Assembly: GCF_011075055.1 (NCBI RefSeq)
Contig: NC_058150.1
Coordinates: 10,640,330 to 10,704,329, forward strand
DNA length: 64,000 nucleotides
Reading direction: 5' to 3'
DNA from: Mangifera indica
Taxonomy: Eukaryota > Streptophyta > Magnoliopsida > Sapindales > Anacardiaceae
Below the pieces are notes generated by a model. The model had not been told where the DNA came from. It searched no databases and saw nothing but the letters and a program-made list of their open reading frames with translations. The position numbers and the translations under genes were made by a program. Each line of letters begins with the position of its first letter. Positions within the stretch are counted from its first letter, which is position 1. Of the stretch, positions 11,266-22,717 are shown one piece after another.

Positions 11266-12066
11266 TAAAATATATTTTCATTTATAGAATACATAAATCA
11301 CATATTTTTCCCCAAAAACTAACTCTGTTAATGGAAAATATTTCATGTCAAAAGGTTGAATCACCATATTACCCCTAATTATTTTATTATTCAAAATTAT
11401 CATATCATCTCTAATTAAGAAAAATTAAAAACAAACATTTGCATATCAATTCTATTATCAACATTGTCTTCTTCTCCTTTTACTTTTACCTTCCTTTTCC
11501 TTGTAGATGGTACTAATGGATTTGGGCTTGTGTCGGTAATGGTTTTAGTAGTTTTAGGTTTGGTTAGGTGACAAGTTCGGTGTGATTGGGTTTAGATGCA
11601 TGCATGACGATTGTGACGACTAGGGTTTTTATACTTGAATTGTGGAAACTAGATTATAGATTTTAAAATTTGTAAAAGAGTCAAACTATTATGTTTGATA
11701 GCTCTTGTAGAACTAGGTTTAGGTTGATGGTGGTTTTAGTAAGTTTAGGTTTGAGTGGACGACAATTTTTGTGGGTTTAGATTTGGAAGAAAAGGGGGTG
11801 GGAGACTAGGATTTTCAAACTTGAATTACATAGATTGAATTATAGGTTTCAAACTTATTACAAAGGTTAATTATCATGTTTAAAACATTAAGAGGAGTTG
11901 TAAAAGAATTATTTTTTATTTTTTTAAAATTATAGTATAATTACTCTTTTGCCCTTACAAAGTTATTATTGCAATAGAGTTAGTTTTAATGCAAAAATAT
12001 GATTTAAGGATTTAATGGGGAAAAAAGTATTTTCTTTGGTCGGAAAATGTAAATCACTCTTTTTAG
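11266..12066. mobile_element. Candidate inverted-repeat (MITE-like) element
   Basis: Eight-base duplications AATATTCT flank the segment (11258-11265 and 12067-12074). The two ends are imperfect inverted repeats sharing TTTTTCCCC-like and AAACTAACTCT blocks. The middle holds two diverged direct copies of a phrase around GGTTTAGGTT...CTAGG (about 11500-11660 and 11730-11860). There is no transposase. An 8-9 bp duplication would suit a hAT or Mutator-type element, but the ends are too decayed to decide. Confidence 0.4.
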
Positions 12067-12444
12067 AATATTCTCAGTCAAAGTCAGGTGAACCATGGAA
12101 CATCAAAGTGAAGTTACTTTTGGTATTCAATGGAATAATTGAGTATTCAAAGAAAAAAAATATTTCTTTTCCACGCCAATTTTCAAAACGGTAGTATTAG
12201 ACAAATGAATTTCACAGAATCCAATCCAATCTGGCCCCAGATTTTCAAAATTAATATGATGTCCTATAACAAAGGATCTTGTAGAAATTCGATTCGGATA
12301 TGATGTAAATGATATTCATAGGATCTTTCATTGGCACTAAGAGTTAAAAGTTGTAGATTTTGTTGCCATACACATGAAAATGATTATTAAGGGTTCATAA
12401 TTAATTTAACAAGAGATTATCGAAAATATTTTTAAATTTTATTA

Positions 12445-13673
12445 GAGTAATTGACATTTTTGCACCCAAGGTTTAGTCTAAAAATCTTTTTTACCCTTAA
12501 TTTGCATAAATAATTTTTTCATCAAAACTCAAACTCCTATTAAAAAATCTAAATACTGTAAGGGAAAAATAATAATTTCACTATTTATTACTTTTAAAAA
12601 TTAAAAAACAACAACTTTTTATTAGATTGAAATATTTTAAATATGACAATTTAAACCTTAAATAATACTATTACATTTCATTCAATTCTTTAAAGGGGCG
12701 TTTGGTTTAGGTTTTTTAAGATTACCTTGGTAATCTATATTTTATTTTCTTGTTTGGTTTGTCAGTAATAAAATATTACAGTAATCTTCTATTACCAATG
12801 TTGACATGACAGATAATATAGGTGTTAATCTGATTACCACTTTCACATTAGGTATTTAAAGATTACCGAGATAATCTTGATTTTATTATAATTATATTAT
12901 TATTTATTAATTTTTTGAGACAAAAATATAATTAATTTATTTTCAATTAATATGACAAATAATATAAAAAATATTTAAAAATAATTATATTCAAGGGCAT
13001 TTAAGTAAAATAATTTACTAGTAATCTTTTATTACCTTTAACCAAATACAATAATTATTTATACCTACCAAATTTTATCAAACATAGTAATCATTTATAC
13101 TCAATAATCTTCTAAATAATTTATTTTCAAGGTAATTTTTCTATTTTGGTAATAAAACATTACCCAAACCAAACACCCCGTAAGGGTATAATATCATTTT
13201 TTAAACTACTAGGGGCAAATTGATAATTTAAAATTTTCTGAAAAGGCCCCTAACTTTATTTTAAATTCTAAATAATCCCCTGAAATTTTCATAAAGACAT
13301 ATAATAATATTTCAAAAATTACAGTTTACCTCTTAATATATGATTATATGACAAAAATATCCATATCAATTAGAAGAGAAAAAGAAGGGGTGAAAGTAAA
13401 AGTAAAAGACATAATTTTTATATACTTTAGATATTTAAAATTTTATTTTTAATTTTTGTTAATTTAAGGTTATACAATAATTTTAAAAAATGAAAAGTAG
13501 GGATACAATGATAATTTCACTCCTTTGTACTGTTGTTCTATTAACATAGTTTAATTTTAAGTGGAAAATTATTATTTATAATTGATTTTTGGACAGAAAA
13601 ATGTTATTTATGTCAATAAGGGGTAGAAAAGCATTTTAAGGCTAAAGCTTGGGTGTGAAAAAGGAATTCACTC
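12445..13673. mobile_element. Mutator-like (MULE-type) non-autonomous element, 9-bp TSD
   Basis: Perfect 9-bp target duplications ATTTTATTA lie at 12436-12444 and 13674-13682. The ends are inverted repeats (GAGTAATTGAC... and the complement of ...GTGAATTCACTC) that stay similar for well over 60 bases, sharing CACCCAAG and the following TTTAG. A 9-bp duplication with long inverted repeats is the hallmark of the Mutator superfamily. There is no coding capacity. A Tourist-like MITE is nested inside at 12694-13180, so the original element was about 740 bp. Confidence 0.75.
12694..13180. mobile_element. Tourist/PIF-Harbinger-like MITE, TSD TAA
   Basis: The 487-bp element is bounded by 3-bp duplications TAA (12691-12693 and 13181-13183). 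Its ends are inverted repeats around GGGGCGTTTGGTTT and the complement GGGGTGTTTGGTTT. A TAA duplication with GGGG-TGTTTGG ends fits the Tourist/PIF-Harbinger class. It repeats GGTAATAAA-type motifs and has no coding potential. It lies entirely inside the MULE-type element and is therefore younger. Confidence 0.75.
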
Positions 13674-13682
13674 ATTTTATTA

Positions 13683-14718
13683 CCTCCTAATTTTACGAAA
13701 ATTGTTGTCGGGATAAAAATAGTAGACAATTGTGAAGTAGTTTTTCTATTTTACACTAATTTTTTATTTGAGACTCTTCTCGGATAGATCTTAATTGATT
13801 TATACCAAATACACTTAGAGATGATAATTTTGATTCAAATTTAAGCCTTCTGACCCTAACAAAAAGGAGATTCTTCAACATAAATAGGAAAAGGGATGAA
13901 AAAAATCTTTGTAATCAGAGACGGGGATATATGTGTCCCTTCCTCATCCTGCCCCTGTCCCTATCCCTATCTTCATTTCTACCTCTTTATATTAATATCT
14001 TTGTTTAAAATATTAATATATATTTATAATTTTTTATTATTTATGTTTTTCAAATTTATTTATATTTTTCAAATTTATTTATATTTTTATTATGCATATT
14101 AAGATAGTTAATATATGATATTTGTGACATTTGAAATAATAATTTAGTGTAAATTTTATTTAATTTTGTTATTTAATATATTTATGTTGTGTTTAGTAGG
14201 TATGAGGAATGAGTTTTTTCCTGTAGAAATGGGAAGAAAATTTTTCTTTGCAGAGAAGGGACAAAAAATTTTTATAATCTTTGTAATAGCAATAGAGATT
14301 AATATCTTCTATGAGGGCGAGGACGGGGATATCAATTCCCTATCTATTGCAATCCCTAAATGCAGTTTTAAATTTTTATATTGTTTATTAAATATATAAA
14401 TTTTATATCAAACAAACTCAATTTTAGAATATTCTCCTCTATAAGCAAGTCATTGATGAATACTACTAGAGGATAATTAATGAAATTCAAGGCTCCCCTG
14501 GTGGGTTCCTGTATAACTGGAAAATCTGTTTAAATTTTATTTAATTACTGCTTTTTTTTAACAGTTTGTCTTCTCTTTGTCTAAATATGTAAAGATTATA
14601 CGATAGCTTGTCTTTTCTCACAGATTTTATATAATCTTTGCGTTGACTATGAATGCTTATTTTGATTATATATAAAAAATATTGGATAGTTGAAGCAGTA
14701 GGCAATTAAAAATTTAAG
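13683..14718. other. NAC upstream region, AT-rich, no recognised gene
   Basis: This stretch upstream of the NAC gene holds two G-rich phrases (GACGGGGATAT at about 13920 and 14323) with CCCTATCCCTATC between them. Similar runs occur in many plant genomes as decayed transposon ends, but I could not pair them into an element. Short open frames here look accidental. No clear promoter motif can be assigned. Confidence 0.4.
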
Positions 14719-15685
14719 ATGGTACCAACTGGGTTCAGGTTCAATCCAACTGATGAAGAGGTCATCCAAATATTAGAAACAAAAGCTTCTGGTCACCAAA
14801 TGCCTCTTCATTTCAATTTCATTGTTGAGAGAAATGTTTATGAGCATGAACCTCAACTTCTTCAATGTTTGTTTATCCCTTTCCCTCTGAATCCCATATA
14901 TTTCTCCTCTTTACGTAATTTATATTTCTTATTTTTAATTAAAATGTGTACACCAAGTATTCCAAAGATGGATTAACTCATTAAGTTTATGTTGTTAACT
15001 AATTGTTATAGGGGAACACAGCTTGGTTGTGGGTGAAAACGAGAAATATTGTTTCTGCACTAAAAAGAATGAGTCTCGAGGAGTGGGAGGTCGAGGATGG
15101 TGGAAAGCGACAAGCCATGTTAAGAAAATTTATGATAAAAATATGAATTTGAAGGGTTACAAGAGGCCTCTAACATTTTTCAGGTTTATTGATAATGAAA
15201 GAAGGCGTGACAAAGCTGTGAAAACCAATTGGATCATGCATGAGTATAATCTCCACTCCTACACAACGGTTTGTCTCTTTTTACTTTATTAATCACACCT
15301 TTTAATATTCCATTATGAGTTAAGTTTAAATGAATTTGAGCAGGAATGGAGACTTTGTAAGATCAAATACAAAGGAAAACCAAGTGTGCAAGAGGAGTTG
15401 GAGAATATCAGAAATGTATACATTGGGAATGAATTTGAAGGTGGTCATGGGAGTAGTAGTTCAACAATGAATTCGCAGCCAAATTCTGTTAGTGATCATC
15501 AACCAAATTCTGTTGGTGATCATCAACAGCAGCAGCCACAAGCCAGCTTCCATGAGCAACTAGACAAGGTTTATGAACTAATTTTGAGTGAAAATTTTTA
15601 CTCCAATCCTCAACATTTGGAGAACCAAGATGGTGATGTTTCAGATGAATTCATATTTACTAGTCTTTGGAGTTGGCGAACTTAA
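14719..15685 (+). CDS. NAC-domain transcription factor, divergent, three exons
   Basis: Joined exons 14719-14866, 15012-15268 and 15344-15685 give a 248-residue protein with both introns GT-AG. The first intron splits the codon for W in LLQW; the second falls after TT and before EWRLCKI. The NAC domain fills about residues 1-150: PTGFRFNPTDEE (subdomain A), GRGWWKATSHVKKI (C, in place of the usual GYWKATG), GYKRPLTFFR, TNWIMHEYNL (D) and EWRLCKIKYKGKPS (E). The remainder is a short Q/S/N-rich tail with QPNSVSDH/QPNSVGDH repeats, as in NAC activation regions. The start is chosen because an in-frame TAA lies nine bases upstream. NAC proteins act in the nucleus as DNA-binding regulators. No stops or frameshifts are visible, so it may be active; whether it is expressed is unknown. 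Confidence 0.85.
14867..15011 (+). other. NAC intron 1
   Basis: The 145-base intron runs from GTTTGTTT to TTGTTATAG. Removing it restores TGG (W) across the junction and a continuous NAC domain. Confidence 0.8.
15269..15343 (+). other. NAC intron 2
   Basis: The 75-base intron runs from GTTTGTCTC to ATTTGAGCAG. Removing it joins HSYTT to EWRLCKI in frame, the conserved position before NAC subdomain E. Confidence 0.8.
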
Positions 15686-15740
15686 TTAGCATTGAATTTA
15701 ATTAATCTTGCCTTTTAAGAGTCATTTTGTGTATTGCTTG

Positions 15741-15768
<28 letters not shown>
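15741..15768 (+). repeat. (CT)14 microsatellite in the NAC 3' region
   Basis: Fourteen uninterrupted CT units begin 56 bases after the NAC stop codon, probably within the 3' UTR. Confidence 0.95.
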
Positions 15769-15773
<5 letters not shown>

Positions 15774-17708
15774 AATGTTTTGATTGAAATATAAGTGTTT
15801 TGGATTATGAGTTCTAATTATTGTATAAAGTTTCTGTATTTGGTGTTTGGTATAATGTATATATAGCGAAGGGTTTGGTTGACTGATGGAAACATTGGAA
15901 AAAGATTACTTGGAAAAATGAAAATTTTGATGCTCATAAATTAACCGATAAAAAATTTAAACAAATATTGAGTTTAACTCACAATTTTCCTAATAAAATT
16001 TATGAAAATATTTACAATTATAAGTTCCAATTATTGTATAGATTTTTATGTTTTTTGTACCAAGGATGCAAATGAGTCAAATTGAGCATTGCTTACCTTG
16101 AGTTACGCTTAATAGAGTAAGCATAGGACTTGATCTGGAATTTGATAAAATAATAATAATTTATTCAAATTTGAGCTTAAAAATAAAAGTGACTCAAACG
16201 CAACTTACAATATATATTTCAGTTAAACATCACATGTAATTTGTAAATTTGTCAATTACTTTACATTCAAAATATGAGACTTAAATTTAAAAAATGTAAG
16301 TGTAATTGTTTTTAAATTTAAGGGATTTATTAATATTACATGCAACTCAAACAATAATGAGTTTAAAATTGGCTTGAGTATAATACTTGAGTCTAGTGAC
16401 TTGGCAATGTTATAGTCACGTTTGATGTAATGCTCCTCATGTGCCACGACTAGATGTGTTTTTCTTAGAATATTGATTAAAATAACTATTTTTTAATTTT
16501 TCATATATATATAATCATCATTCTTATTATACAAATATAATCATTTTTTAAATTGATTTTATCTTTAAAAAAAGAAAATTATAAGATTTGAAATTGACTG
16601 GATGGGTACGCTGGTCAAGCGCCCAAACATTAGGCCAACTAATTTTTAAAAATAAATTAATTGACTAATCAATTTTTAAAAATAAATTAATTCCAACTGA
16701 TCGACTAACCACCCTGCCAACCTTCTTTTCACATTTTTATTTTATTTCACCTAATATTTCAGTCTTGATTGGGTGAATAAGTGAGTGTATGAGTTTTATA
16801 TCTTAATTGGATGAGTTTACATTTAACTTGGTGAGTCTTGACTAAATCAATACAAAACCTAAAAGTATTTTAAGTATTTTATGCTTTAAACTATATATGT
16901 ATAATAAAAAAAAAGTGAGTATATATATATATATATATATATATAGAGAAAAAAAAGAGTTATTTTAATCAATATCTTATTTTTCTTTCCCATTAAAAAA
17001 TCTATTCTCTAATAATCATTTTCATTGCCTCAAAAAATTATAAAAAATCTGTTCGATTATAATTTTTGTTTTGTAATTTTTGTTTTGGTTTATAATTTTT
17101 ATCTATGAGTTATTTTATTTTGTAAATTTGTAAAAGTTTTGGTTCGATTATAATTTTTATTTTGCAAACTCAAAATATTTTAAGTAAATCTGGCTCTTCA
17201 ATTGTAAAAACGTTTCATTACATTTGGTCCAATTTTTTTATCATTGAATAAAAAAATAATGATAATAATAAAGTCCAACTGAGTTTATTAATCTCTATTT
17301 TTTAGAAAATAGACATGATATAGTGGGACAGTACTTGTGCAGGTAAAACAAGCACGAATTAAAAAAAAATCTAGTTATATAAGTAATGGTTTTTAAAATC
17401 TATATCTAACCTTGTAGGTATGAGTCAATTCATAGGTTACTTATTAATATTAATTTTTTATTATTTTAATATATTTATTTTATAATTTTTAATATTTTTT
17501 CTTCAAATATATAAGTATTCAGTAGAGAAATAAAAATTTATCTCAAATAATAAAAGTATTTTTAATAAATTAGAATAATTTTAGTATTGAGCATAAAATA
17601 AATATCTATAACAAAATATTTATATTTATATTCTTTAAATTTGTTTTTAACATAATAAATTTTTTAATTTTACGATAGATTTGAATTCATTTTATGTCAA
17701 AAAATATA
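15769..17708. other. AT-rich intergenic sequence, no gene seen
   Basis: About 1.9 kb with no recognisable coding sequence or transposon ends. It includes a short direct repeat around 16645-16695 (TTTTTAAAAATAAATTAATT) and the (AT)n tract at 16921-16945. Confidence 0.5.
16921..16945. repeat. (AT)n microsatellite
   Basis: Uninterrupted alternating AT over 25 bases. Confidence 0.95.
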
Positions 17709-18681
17709 TGATCCAAACCCATATCCAATTGAAGGTCCATGTCTGGTCTATAGTCCATCTAAAATTCCATCAAGTGCAATCCAATCAAGACCAATAGAAG
17801 AATACCAAGTCCAATCTCATCACTTGACAAATTCGACCCTACATGAAATGTGAAGTCCAAAACCTTGTTTTGAAGAGAGGCAAGCACAAACCCAAGCTAT
17901 GTTCAAGCTCATTTCGTCTCTACCTTCATTTTGGAGTCCCAAGCCCCCCTTTGGTCACTCTCTTATCACTTGGGTCCATTAAAAATCCAACAAGTCTAAT
18001 AGAGAGTTTAATTAGCTCTATGCATTTTATTATCTAATTATGCACTTTACTTGTTGTTTGTGTTAAACTATGTGTAATTAAGTTTATTAGTTGCCTTGGG
18101 TGAAGCTAAGCAAGTCAAAGAAGCTCAAAGAAGGAGACAAGAGTTGACATATCACATGACTCTAGGAATTATTTCTATTGGCAAAGCAATTCATGACAAT
18201 TTGACCTTCCCTTGCTTAACATTCTTCTTTGGGATTAACATGAAGATTAGAGCCAAATGACTTTGAAATGAGCTTGAAATATAATTTAGCTTCATTTAGG
18301 TTTCATTTAAATGTAATTTGAAGCCTATTTAAAGGCTTCTCTAGTGATGTACGTTTTTTGGCTTGAATATTGAAGAAAATCTTCCTTGCAAATGTTTTGC
18401 AAATTCCCCCTTTATCCAACTGTTGACCAAGGGATTGGTGGTGATTCAAGGTTGGTGGGTTCCCTTTAGGCCTTGCTTTATTGGTTAAATTGTTACTTGC
18501 TTGTTCTTACTCCTATCTCTTATCATTTTCTCCCTTGATCGAAGTTTCTCTTGAAACCTATTTGGTTGAAACTTATTTTTCTATTAAGATATGGTAGTTT
18601 AGAGTTGTGTTTAGAATTGAACTTGCTTGATCATCCTGATATAACTCACTTAATATTTGAACTTGAACTAAAACCACATCA
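17709..18681 (+). mobile_element. Solo LTR, family F, target duplication ATATA
   Basis: A 973-bp LTR begins TGATCCAAACCC and ends AAAACCACATCA. Perfect 5-bp duplications ATATA flank it (17704-17708 and 18682-18686). A TATTTAAAGG box lies about two thirds in, supporting the plus orientation. The same LTR recurs on the minus strand at 41417-42388, which is 972 bp. No internal region is attached at either site. Confidence 0.9.
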
Positions 18682-18686
18682 ATATA

Positions 18687-20411
18687 TGAAATTATAATAG
18701 GTATTTTATATATTTGATATTGAAGAGAAAAAAATAGATGAATAAGAAAAAAATAATAAATAACTTGCAAGAATCCTGTGCATAGCTAATTTGCCCGAAA
18801 AAATTCATTACTTACAAATATGAGTCTAAAAATCTAAAATTATTACAAAATAGGCAAACATAGCAAACTCTTTTTTTTTTTTTCTAATAATAAAATCAAA
18901 GTCCTTCATGTTATATTTTAAATAACAGAACAAATTTATTTAAAAAAAAAAAAACACAGACGTAGGCTGGGAGCTGGCGTGGGAAAGAGGATACCTACAA
19001 GGCGACATGGAGAGAGAAGAGAGAATACAGGTCAAAACCAACCTTTTTACGTCCATTCTCCACGTAATATAATTATTCTCCACGTTCATTTCGGTTTTCT
19101 TTAATATATACTTATTTAACCAAAAAACCGAAAAAAAAAATAATAATAATAACCAACTTCGACACCACATGTAACCAAGCCTAACAAAAATACAAAGCAA
19201 ACAACATATGACGGCGAGTGAATTTAAACATGAGCCACTCCTACTGAAAAGTTATAAATTCGGATTGTGTATTGTCTTGTATATTAAAATATAATTTTTT
19301 TCAAATAAAATAATAAAAATTTTAAAAATTAATAATTTTTTTATGTTTTTCATTTTAATTTAATATCACTAATATTTCCAAAACATAAATAACTAAAATT
19401 GTTTATGAAATTTAATGTCAAATTGTTATTAGCTTAATCAACAAAAGAATATAAAAAAAGTAATTAATTAGAGAATTTAGTAAAACTGATGAAATATTAA
19501 AATTTTTTTAGAGAAGTTCTGTGTTCGAACTTCTATCACGTTTATGAAACTAATTAATTACATACTCAACTTTACAATTAGAAAATAGATTTGATTTGTG
19601 ACAAGGTTTTGAGTTTGACCCAACCAATTTAGTTAAATAGGTGGCTTAAATTCGGTTCTAGTTTGTTGAGTCAAAATTAAGAGTGACTTGAGTTTGATTC
19701 AAATATATAGTTCAAATTGTTGGTTCAAATTTATAGGTTGATTTGACTCAAATTTATTATTCAAATTTGTAACTCAATTTGATTCGAATTCATAGTTTGA
19801 ATTTATAGTTCAGTTTAGCTTGAATTTATGGTTCATGTTTATGACTTTTTGAAAAACTAACATTGTTTTACCTAAATAATAGGTAAAATCACCTATTCGA
19901 TCCATGAATCAGATTAGATCAGGCCACGAATTTGAACCGTCAAATTGAGCCATAAATTCAAAACAAACTTGAGTTGAATCTAATTAAACCAAATCAAACA
20001 TCTCTTAGCTTGAGTTCGATTTAATATAGAAATGAGTTGAACCTTCCAATTTGAATTAGAATCAAATGAATTCAAATTAAGCTAGATTGAGCTGGCTAGC
20101 TTCTAAGACTAAATCAACTCAATTTGGATTCGACCCTAAAATAGCTAACTTTACAATAAGAAACTCATTATTGTTTTACAATAAGGAAATAAATCCGATT
20201 AGGTGACCTAGTTTTGAATTCAACCAGTCCACTTTAGTTTAAAAGGGTGTATCGCACTATATCATTAATTTTATTTATACGTATCATATCATATGATATA
20301 CACATCATATAACATCAGTTTTTTATGGCCAAAGGACTTATTTTCACTCAAAGATTACTCTTTTCTTAAGTTTTTACCCATTAACTTTAAAAAGCTTAAA
20401 CACTTACTCAT
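18687..20411. other. AT-rich intergenic sequence with a degenerate direct repeat
   Basis: No gene or complete element is visible. A weak direct repeat of roughly 90 bases links about 19565-19655 and 20150-20245 (both contain ACTTTACAAT and a TAGTT-type end). The segment between them is dominated by GAATTTATAGTT-like phrases. Bases 18950-19030 are relatively GC-rich but have no recognised content. Confidence 0.4.
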
Positions 20412-21359
20412 TTATTAATTTTTATTGTTATTGTTAGGGGTAAAATAGTTGTATTGAAATTTTATTTAAAGAAATAATAATTTATTTCAAAAAGTTAATT
20501 TTAAAAACACTTACTCACCTTAGTTTTGAAAACTAACAATTTTCCCTAACTTAATTTAAAAACTTAATTTTTCACGCCCACCAATTAGGGTGTGCATATT
20601 TTAGAGTTAACAATTACCCATTTCAAAATTCAAAACATTGCATTTACACCTCCAAAAAGTTATTCCCTCATTTTGACAATTGTTCTTCCTAGTGATTGCT
20701 CTTAACACATCGTTAACCACACTACCAATAAACTCTCTCCCTCTCAGTGGTTTTTTGATGCAAAAACCATAAAAAATCCAACCAAAAAGGTCAGATTTGT
20801 CTCATGGATCTGTGTAGGAAAATCGCACAAATATGTGTGATTAAGCTATATGTTTGTTGATGCATAGCTAAGTTGGACAACATTTAGCTTCATGCGATGT
20901 TGTTCGACTGAGTTGTGTATTGGTCAATGTACAGCTCTAGTGCACGAATCTGTGTAATTTTGTTGCATAAATCCATGCAACAAGTCCAACTTTTTTAGCC
21001 AAATTTTTGGTGGTTTTTGCATCGAAAAACTATCGGGGAGGGAGAGGGCTTACTGATGGTGAGGTTGGCGACGCATTAGAGGGAATTGCCAGAAACAACA
21101 GTCATCAAAAAAAGGGAATGAATTTTTGGGGCTATAAATGCAATGTTTTAAATTTTGAAAGGGTGGGTATTTACCTTAAAATATGCAAACCCTAGAAACT
21201 CAAATCGATATGGGTGAAAAAGTAACTTCTTTTTGAAATTGAGGAGGAAAATTGTTAGTTTTCAAAACTAAGGTGGGAAATGGACATAAATTATTCTTTC
21301 TTTAAATAAAATTTTAAAATTATGATTTTACCTTTGACAATAACAATCAAAATTAATAG
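20412..21359. mobile_element. Foldback-like element with ~400-bp inverted arms
   Basis: The left arm (20412 to about 20830) and right arm (about 20945 to 21359) are inverted copies. Shared blocks include TTATTGTTATTGT near both ends, TTTTATTTAAAGAAA, TTAGTTTTGAAAACTAACAA, AAAACATTGCATTTA and TTTTTGATGCAAAAACCA/TTTTCGATGCAAAAACCA. The arms take up almost the whole element and there is no transposase. This is the layout of foldback or long-TIR Mutator-type elements. No target duplication could be identified, and the right end abuts a decayed LINE. Confidence 0.65.
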
Positions 21360-21389
21360 ATGGCTCTCAAGGATTTCCAATAAAGATAG

Positions 21390-22717
21390 ACAAAGATATG
21401 GTTTGATCCTTTGTATGGAGGAAGGTACTTTCCTATTCAAGTACCTTGGAGCCCCTATGATAGATTCTAAGCTCTCTTATAGTGATTGCAAACCTTTGTT
21501 GGAGAAAATTTTAAATAAAAAAACTCTTGGAAGACCAAATTCCTCTCATATGCGAGTAGATTAGTCCTTTCTCTTTAGTATCCAAACAAATTAGACAACT
21601 ATTTTCACCTTCCTATCATAGATTCACAGTGAAATTGATAGTAAATTGAGAGATTTCTTTTGGGTGGGTGTGGGCCTTGATAAAAGTAAGGTCAAAATAG
21701 CTTAAGAAGACATTTGTATCCCTTAAGAAGAATAGGGATTAGGTCTCATGAGGTGCAAGGATTGGAATAAGGCCACAATAGCACGACATGTGTGGAATCT
21801 TGCCCAACCTATGAGTCATTCTATATAGGTAAATGGGGTGAAAGTGGTTAGGTTAAGAAACAAAAGCTTTTAGGAAGTTAAAACCAATAATGACTCCCTT
21901 TGGGCTTAGAGAAAAATATCGAAGATTAGAAAAAAGCTTTAGAGAGACATAAAGATCAGAGTAGGCAATGGAAGGGGCATCCATCTTTGGTTCGATAATT
22001 GGTAGAGTGAAGTCCTCCTTATTAAGAAGTATAGGGAAAGAGCAATCCATATTTCTGGGATTGGTTTTTATTTGAAGGTGAGTTCCATCATAGATGAGAA
22101 TATAAGGAAATGGTCATGCACTAATACCATTGAGCTTATGGAAATAAAACAAGGAATGACAGGCAACCCTACTTATGGAGATGACATGACAAATTGGATG
22201 GTAAATGCTTCCAAGGGCTTCATTTGTACTAATACGTGGGAGAAGTTTTGAGTAAGGAAGGATCTAGCACCATGGCATGAGATAATATGGCACAAGTATT
22301 CTATCCTGAGACACGCCCTCATTACTTGGATGGCTATGAAACAAAGGCTCATTACCAAGGACAAGCTAGTGTGATGGGGCAAAATGGATGGAGTTATGTA
22401 TGTCCTTTGCAATAAAGAAGATGAAAGCATTGATCACCTATTTTTCAAATGTGATTATAGTTGCATGGTTTGGAATAGCAAACTTGAAGGTTGTGGCCGA
22501 AATTACTCCATGTAAACTTGGACAAGCTATGTGGAGAGGATCTCTCATGAGTGGAAGGCTAAGCACCTTAAAAACACCACATGTAGAATTGGCTTGGCTT
22601 GCACTATATACAATTTGTGGAAGGAAAGGAATAATTAGGTTTTCTCCTAAAGAGTTTCCTCTAAGGAGTTGTTGGTGACTAAAGTTAGAAGAGAAATAAG
22701 GGACAAAGCTTCACACA
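21390..22717 (+). pseudogene. LINE ORF2 C-terminal remnant (post-RT region and zf-RVT)
   Basis: Broken frames encode FLFKYLGAPMIDSKLSYSDC, the region following the RT catalytic motifs in plant L1s. The next blocks are W-R-S-K-F-L-S-Y-like and W-V-G in other frames. About 22260-22620 gives a zf-RVT-like domain (cysteine and histidine pattern around CNKEDESIDHLFFKC) and then W-x-A-K-H-L-K-N-T. The FADD catalytic box is absent because the 5' part is lost. Many stops and frameshifts show it is inactive. Confidence 0.65.

Noticed and set aside
13896..14399. Two hydrophobic plus-strand frames upstream of NAC
   Set aside because: They arise from AT-rich sequence and have no start context, motif or partner exon.
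18940..19200. 86-residue minus-strand frame ending in poly-F
   Set aside because: It depends on poly(A/T) tracts and resembles no family.
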